Assembly (NCBI GenBank): GCA_965222515.1
Contig: CBDCUE010000008.1
Coordinates: forward strand, 1-38,901
Direction: 5' to 3'
Origin: CBDCUE01 sp965222515
Lineage (GTDB): Bacteria; Pseudomonadota; Alphaproteobacteria; Rickettsiales; JABIRX01
DNA length: 38,901 nucleotides
The notes below the pieces were generated by a model. The model was not told the DNA's origin. It did no database searches and was given only the letters and a program-made list of their open reading frames with translations. Shown here in pieces: positions 34,591 to 38,901 of this stretch (position 1 is the stretch's first letter; every line of letters begins with the position of its first letter). The position numbers were made by a program, and so were the translations under genes.

Positions 34591-35457
34591 TTAAAAATTT
34601 TTAACTACTTTGTCAATTTGACTAATTTGTGACAAAAATTCTTCTAAAGAATCTAATCTCAACATACAAGGTCCATCACTTGGTGCATTGTCTGGATCTT
34701 GATGAGTTTCTGCAAAAATTCCTGCAATTCCAACTGCAATTGCAGATTTTGCTAGAGTTTTAACAAAATGCCTTTGCCCACCAGAACTCTCTCCCAAACC
34801 ACCTGGTTGTTGCACTGAATGTGTGGCATCAAAAATAACAGGATATTTTGTTTCTTTCATAATTTCTAAACTTCTCATATCAGAAACTAAATTATTATAA
34901 CCAAAACTTGCTCCTCTTTCTGTTAACATAATTTTTTCTGTGCCAAAATGTTCTAATTTTTTAGCAACATTTTTCATATCCCAAGGAGCCAAAAACTGCC
35001 CTTTTTTAACATTTACAATTTTATTGGAATCAGCAGCTGCCTTTAACAAATCTGTTTGTCTACACAAAAAAGCAGGAATTTGCAAAATATCTATAATGTC
35101 AGTTTTTGCAATTTCTTTAATTTGCTCTTCACTATGAACATCTGTTAAAATATCTAAAGAAAATTTTTCTTTAATTTCGGCAAAAATAGGTAAAGCTTGC
35201 TCTAAACCAATACCTCTTTTTGACTTTGCACTTGATCTATTTGCCTTGTCAAAAGATGATTTATAAATTAAATTTATTTTGAACTTTTGACAAATTTCTA
35301 ACATTGATTCTGCCATCATCAAGCTATGGTCCCTAGACTCCATTTGGCAAGGACCAGCAATTAAAGTAAAATCAGCATCATTGCTAATAGTAATGTTATT
35401 TGTTTTCATTTTTTTCTTTTTTGTATAATCGTACATTAAATGCGATAGTTGCATCAT
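34591..35457 (-). CDS. kdsA: 3-deoxy-8-phosphooctulonate synthase (Kdo-8-P synthase)
   Basis: KdsA condenses phosphoenolpyruvate with arabinose-5-phosphate to Kdo-8-phosphate for LPS inner core. Family segments are complete: TLIAGPCQMESRDHS, YKSSFDKANRSS, LTDVHSEEQI, LQIPAFLCRQTDLL, VKKGQFLAPWDMKN, LTERGASFGYNNLVSDMRS and FDATHSVQQPGG. The frame as given has 288 residues, but the first 16 (MMQLSHLMYDYTKKKK) are not family-like; the internal ATG at 35407-35409 gives MKTNNITISND and 272 residues, nearer the norm. The upstream ATG has a weak AGGAC spaced about 9 nt, so both starts remain possible. It lies between a tiny putative lipoprotein gene and eno on the same strand. Confidence 0.94.
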   Translation of the reverse strand: MMQLSHLMYDYTKKKKMKTNNITISNDADFTLIAGPCQMESRDHSLMMAESMLEICQKFKINLIYKSSFDKANRSSAKSKRGIGLEQALPIFAEIKEKFSLDILTDVHSEEQIKEIAKTDIIDILQIPAFLCRQTDLLKAAADSNKIVNVKKGQFLAPWDMKNVAKKLEHFGTEKIMLTERGASFGYNNLVSDMRSLEIMKETKYPVIFDATHSVQQPGGLGESSGGQRHFVKTLAKSAIAVGIAGIFAETHQDPDNAPSDGPCMLRLDSLEEFLSQISQIDKVVKNF

Positions 35458-35461
35458 TGCT

Positions 35462-35566
35462 TTACTGTCCTAAAGCAAAATGTTGAGGTTTCATTTTTGA
35501 TAAATTGGCACAATTAGTCATTGTGGCTAAAATAAATAATATAGATATATTTTTTATAATTTTCAT
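35462..35566 (-). CDS. 34-residue putative lipoprotein
   Basis: A short minus-strand frame encodes a basic start (MKIIKNISI), a hydrophobic segment and TNCAN, a lipobox-like site, followed by about 16 hydrophilic residues. It ends 4 nt before the upstream kdsA ATG, so it is probably the first gene of that transcript. Tiny lipoproteins of this type are common in Gram-negatives and rarely characterised. The Met/Thr/Asn residues before the Cys make the lipobox imperfect, so the call is tentative. Confidence 0.5.
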   Translation of the reverse strand: MKIIKNISILFILATMTNCANLSKMKPQHFALGQ

Positions 35567-35752
35567 TGGTGTTTTTTCTATATGGTTAATATTAATATCT
35601 TAATAGATAACCCCAGTTATGCTTTTTTTTAACCTAAATAAAAAAAGCTATGCTAGTTAAGTGATATTGAACTAATAAAACTATATTGTCAAATAGATGA
35701 TTTTTGTAAATTATTTTTTAAGTACTTTCAATCAAAAATTAATATCAGAAAA
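35567..35752. other. intergenic, nothing recognised
   Basis: This AT-rich stretch lies between the kdsA-eno unit and the IS1-like element. No supportable frame or strong structure is seen; any promoter for the minus-strand operon should be here. Confidence 0.4.
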
Positions 35753-36540
35753 GGCATTGAGACATAAGTATAGACAATAAAGGGAATAGTGTGTAAAAAT
35801 AGTTATTTTAACAAATCTAATAATAAACATAATTCTTATGTCTATATTGTGCAAATTCTGTGATTCTAAAAGAATAGTAAAAAACGGGATAATTAAAAAA
35901 AACAAAGATACAAATGTAAGGAATGCTTACGAAGTTTTAGGGTTGGGGGTGATAGGGAGAAATATGAAGAAATAGAAAGGCTTAAGGTAATAAAACTATA
36001 TTTAGAAAATGTTGGTATAAGGTCTATAGAGAGGCTAACAGGAATAAGTAGTAGAATGATTATTTATTGAATAAGGAAATTTTCTAATTTAAAAAAAGAA
36101 GATATAAAAATATTAGAGATTGATGAAATGTTTACATATTTAAAAAAAAGCCAAAACATGGAGGGGAAGCAGTTTTTATATGGATTGCACTTAACAGAGA
36201 AAAAAACGAAGTTGTTGATTTTGAAGTAGGAGATAGGAGCAAATGGACTTATATTAAATTGGTGGAAAGGTTAGAGAAAAAATATAACATAAAATATTTT
36301 TGCACAGATTATTATAGTGTTTATAAAACTTATAACATTTCTAGCAAGCATATTAAGTCTAAAGCAGAGACATCTCTGATAGAAGCTAGAAATTCTTTAG
36401 TTAGGAATTATTTGGCTAGATTTAATAGAAAAACCAAAAGATTTTCTAAGTCCCTTGATATGATTTATGCTAGTTTGAATCTATTGTTCAATAAAAAATA
36501 CCTTAATCTTAACTTTTATCTATAGTTATGTTGCAGTACC
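35753..36540 (+). mobile_element. decayed IS1-family element
   Basis: The 788-bp length fits IS1. The left end GGCATTGAGACATAAG and the complement of the right end GGTACTGCAACATAAC are imperfect inverted repeats. An AGAAAA sequence near both outer edges may be part of a degraded target duplication. The internal transposase gene is broken. Confidence 0.75.
35838..36525 (+). pseudogene. IS1-family transposase, broken by frameshifts and a stop
   Basis: Three frame pieces together give an IS1 protein. The start is a zinc-ribbon (MSILCKFCDSKRIVKNG, then in a shifted frame RYKCKECLRSF). Next comes a helix-turn-helix part (SIERLTGISSRMIIY) with an in-frame TGA at 36068-36070 where Trp is expected before IRKF. 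The catalytic part follows (LEIDEMFTYL; after another shift GGEAVFIWIALN, YFCTDYYSVYKTY, KAETSLIEARNSLVRNYLARF). The shifts fall in A-runs near 35905 and 36140. IS1 normally uses one programmed frameshift, but two shifts plus a stop mean the element is dead. The last 88 codons remain open (36259-36525). Confidence 0.87.
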
Positions 36541-36616
36541 AAGAAAAATATTTATTTTTAATTGTATTTTATAAAAAATCATTATAATTGTCTTCAATAA
36601 TATTAAATATTGAATT

Positions 36617-36692
36617 GGGTACTTAGCTCAGTTGGCATAACAACTGACTTTTAATCAGTAGGTTGAGAGTTAGAGTCTATCAGAGTTCACCA
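36617..36692 (+). tRNA. degenerate tRNA-Lys (UUU)-like sequence, probable pseudogene
   Basis: The 76-nt sequence aligns end to end with tRNA-Lys(CUU) at 29455-29530. The anticodon arm is perfect (ACTGA-CTTTTAA-TCAGT, anticodon UUU). The D-stem is lost (GCTC against ATAA), the T-loop is TTAGAGT instead of TTCGAAC, the T-stem has a mismatch and the acceptor GGGTACT pairs poorly with AGAGTTC. A CCA-like end remains. It is probably a tRNA pseudogene; a functional oddity is less likely. Confidence 0.6.
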
Positions 36693-36719
36693 TCTTTACT
36701 TCTAGAAATCCTATAGCAA

Positions 36720-37832
36720 ATGCTAGAATTTAAAAAATATAAAAGAATAGTTATTAAAATAGGCTCTTCTCTTATAATAGACCAAACAACGAACAAATTA
36801 AGAGTAAAATGGTTAAAAAATCTAGCTAAAGAAATAGCAAGATTGCAAAAAAATAATATAGAAATTATTTTAGTTTCATCTGGAGCTATTGCTTTTGCCT
36901 GTAAAATTTTAAAAAAAAGCCGTAAAAATCTTTCAATTTCAGAAAAACAGGCTCTTGCTGCTTTTGGACAATCAGAATTAATAGAAAAGTTAAAAAAAAT
37001 ATTTGCTAGCAAAAAAATAAAAATTGCTCAAATTTTAATTAATGGTAATGATTGTCAAAATAGAGAAAGATATTTAAATATGAGAGATGCTCTAAATAAT
37101 CTTCTAAAACTAAATATTTTGCCTATTATTAATGAAAATGATGTTGTTGCTATTGATGAAATTACCTTTGGTGATAATGATGTATTATCTGCACAAATAA
37201 CAGGATTAATAGATGCTGACCTACTAATTTTACTTTCTGATATATATGGTTTATATGATACTAATCCTAAAAAACACCCTAATGCTAAATTAATTAAAAA
37301 AATTGATAAAATAGATCATAAAATTATTAATTTAATTGATAAATATACTAATGACCTAGGAACAGGGGGTATGGCTAGCAAAGTAAATGCAGCATCTATT
37401 GTAACCAAATTTGGAGTAAATACAGTTATTTCCTCTGGATTAATTAAAAATAGTTTATCTTACCTAAAAAAAAGTGATTATTTTAGCTTTTTTGAGCCAA
37501 AAACAAAAAATATTTCTGCTAAAAAAAAATGGTTACTTAACATAAAAAGTAAAGGAGTTTTGATCATCAATAAAAATGCATCTATAGCTATTAAAAACCA
37601 TAAAAGCTTACTTCCTATTGGTATAAATAAAATCTCTGGAATTTTTAAAACAGGTGATATAATAGATATAAAAGATTATCAACAAAAATTAATTGCTAAA
37701 GGTATTAGTAATTTTTCTAATATAAAAATTAAAAAAATCATTGGTAAAAACAGCACTGAAATAAAAGAAATTTTAAATAAGGATAGCAAAACTGAAGCTA
37801 TACATATAGATAATTTAGTTTTATGGGATTAA
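36720..37832 (+). CDS. proB: Glutamate 5-kinase
   Basis: ProB phosphorylates glutamate, the first step of proline synthesis; ProA reduces the product. The 370-residue length is normal. The amino-acid kinase domain shows KRIVIKIGSSLI, ILVSSGAIA, QILINGNDCQNRERYLN, PIINENDVVAIDEITFGDND, LLILLSDIYGLYDTNP and GTGGMASKVNAA. A C-terminal PUA domain (about 275-355; KGVLIINKNASIAIKNHKS, ISGIFKTGDIIDI) is present, as in E. coli ProB. It starts 28 nt after the degenerate tRNA and converges on proA with only a 17-nt gap. Confidence 0.95.
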   Translation: MLEFKKYKRIVIKIGSSLIIDQTTNKLRVKWLKNLAKEIARLQKNNIEIILVSSGAIAFACKILKKSRKNLSISEKQALAAFGQSELIEKLKKIFASKKIKIAQILINGNDCQNRERYLNMRDALNNLLKLNILPIINENDVVAIDEITFGDNDVLSAQITGLIDADLLILLSDIYGLYDTNPKKHPNAKLIKKIDKIDHKIINLIDKYTNDLGTGGMASKVNAASIVTKFGVNTVISSGLIKNSLSYLKKSDYFSFFEPKTKNISAKKKWLLNIKSKGVLIINKNASIAIKNHKSLLPIGINKISGIFKTGDIIDIKDYQQKLIAKGISNFSNIKIKKIIGKNSTEIKEILNKDSKTEAIHIDNLVLWD

Positions 37833-37849
37833 AAAATACTGTAAAGAAA

Positions 37850-38901
37850 CTATCTTCTTATTTGATAATCACTAAATATTTGATATTTATAAGTAACTAA
37901 CTGTTCTAGCCCCACAGGACCTCTAGCATGTAGTTTTCCTGTTGAAATCCCTATCTCAGCACCTAAACCAAACTCTCCTCCATCTGCAAATTGAGTAGAG
38001 CTATTATGCATTACTATACTACTATCTATTTTATCTAAAAAATCTTGAGCTGCTTTCTGTTCTTCTGCAAAAATTGCCTCTGTATGTTTTGAACTATATT
38101 TATTTATATGCTTTATTGCCTCATCTATATTAGCTACTGTTTTTATAGAAAAAATATTTTCTAGATATTCTGTATAAAAATCTTCTTCGCACAATTCTAT
38201 AATATTCTTATTATCTTTAGAGAAATAATTTAAACTTTCTCTATCAGCTCTAATTTGACATTTATTTATAAAAACTTTTTCTATAAGTTTTATAGATTCA
38301 GCTAATATTTCTCTATCTATTACTACTGATTCAGTAGCCCCACAAATACCAGTTCTTCTTAATTTTGCATTATATAAAACATTTATTGCTTTTTCTAAAT
38401 TTGCTGATTTATGAATATAACTATGACAATTTCCATCTAAATGTTTTAAAACTGGTATTTTACTTTTATCCATTATTCCCTTTATTAAATTTTTACCACC
38501 TCTTGGAATAATTACATCTATATATTTATCTAATGATAACATTTCATTCACTAATTCTCTTTTTGGTGATGGTAAAATCTGCACAGAATTTTTAGCAAGC
38601 CCTACCTCATTTAATGCCTGAACACAACATTTCATAATTGCCTTAGACGATAAATAACTCTCACTGCTAGGTCTTAAAATAACACTATTTCCTGATTTAA
38701 AACAAAGAGCAAAAGCATCTATAGTAACATTAGGTCTTGCTTCATAAATCATTGCTATAACCCCAAGTGGAACCGTTTTTCTAGTAATTCTCAAACCATT
38801 ATCTCTTTGTTTATCGTAAATTATTTTTCCTACTGGATTATCTAAATTTATTATATCTAATAATGATTTAGACATAGCTGATATTCTTTTTTTTGTAAGT
38901 A
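37850..38901 (-). CDS. proA: Glutamate-5-semialdehyde dehydrogenase, 5' end outside window
   Basis: ProA reduces glutamyl-5-phosphate with NADPH to glutamate semialdehyde, which cyclises toward proline. From the first in-window Met (38875) there are 341 residues, but the frame stays open to the window edge and the extra residues LTKKRISAM match the family, so the true start lies beyond 38901 (family length about 415). Recognisable: LGVIAMIYEARPNVTIDA, LCFKSGNSVILRPSSE, VIIPRGGKNLI, HLDGNCHSYI, the catalytic Cys in RRTGICGATES, HTEAIFAE and GLGAEIGISTGKLHARGP. It is encoded convergently with proB rather than in the usual proBA operon. Confidence 0.96.
   Translation of the reverse strand, partial: LTKKRISAMSKSLLDIINLDNPVGKIIYDKQRDNGLRITRKTVPLGVIAMIYEARPNVTIDAFALCFKSGNSVILRPSSESYLSSKAIMKCCVQALNEVGLAKNSVQILPSPKRELVNEMLSLDKYIDVIIPRGGKNLIKGIMDKSKIPVLKHLDGNCHSYIHKSANLEKAINVLYNAKLRRTGICGATESVVIDREILAESIKLIEKVFINKCQIRADRESLNYFSKDNKNIIELCEEDFYTEYLENIFSIKTVANIDEAIKHINKYSSKHTEAIFAEEQKAAQDFLDKIDSSIVMHNSSTQFADGGEFGLGAEIGISTGKLHARGPVGLEQLVTYKYQIFSDYQIRR

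Noticed and set aside
36068..36070. UGA read as Trp in the IS1 transposase (alternative genetic code)
   Set aside because: The same gene has two frameshifts, and all conserved housekeeping Trp positions in the window that I checked use TGG.
1..38901. CRISPR array
   Set aside because: No series of short direct repeats with regular spacers is present; the repeats seen are IS copies, leaders and one palindrome.

Overview
The window is very AT-rich and shows the layout of a host-associated alphaproteobacterium, most likely of the order Rickettsiales. Four things point there: five tandem VirB6-like type IV secretion genes (the arrangement known from rickettsial rvh/vir clusters), a class I lysyl-tRNA synthetase, a split glyQ/glyS glycyl-tRNA synthetase, and heavy gene decay with insertion-sequence debris. 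KdsA implies Kdo-containing LPS. proB and proA are not typical of Rickettsia itself, so a deeper-branching or protist-associated lineage is plausible; this placement is inference.

Region 1 (1-16241) holds the 3' end of rlmE, then five co-directional virB6-like genes that overlap by ATGA or abut (TAAATG), then a probable terminator. Each protein has an N-terminal signal sequence (three look like lipoproteins), a large variable presumed periplasmic/extracytoplasmic domain, a polytopic VirB6 core and a hydrophilic C-terminal tail. The variable parts differ strikingly: a calcium-loop FG-GAP-like motif in copy 1, a Cys-rich region in copy 2, Ig-like plus LamG-like domains in copy 3, a C-terminal J-domain with HPD in copy 4 and a long coiled coil in copy 5.

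Region 2 (16242-22980) is a minus-strand glyQ...glyS unit split by a two-gene cassette: an OLD/AAA_21-type ATPase and a small protein with a PD-(D/E)xK-like D...ExK signature. A related leader repeat of about 60 bp lies directly before the start codons of the ATPase gene, glyS and the divergent trkH. It therefore flanks the cassette as direct repeats. The trkH copy is itself interrupted by a 93-bp palindromic element. This cassette is the best candidate for an undescribed, possibly defensive, system.

Region 3 (23000-33330) is an accessory stretch with three copies of one IS5-like element: one full-length and two different internal-deletion derivatives. Between them lie a lipoprotein, a truncated gene end, a dsbD-dsbB operon, a LON-substrate-binding-domain protein, a 39-residue membrane protein, tRNA-Lys(CUU) and the class I lysS. 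An IS630-family remnant is cut by the full-length IS5-like copy.

Region 4 (33331-38901) has a minus-strand operon (a 34-residue putative lipoprotein, kdsA, eno), a decayed IS1-family element, a degenerate tRNA-Lys(UUU)-like sequence, proB and the convergent 3' part of proA.

Functionally, the DsbD/DsbB pair may serve folding of the Cys-rich VirB6 ectodomains. The rest is translation, cell-envelope and proline-synthesis housekeeping interrupted by mobile DNA.
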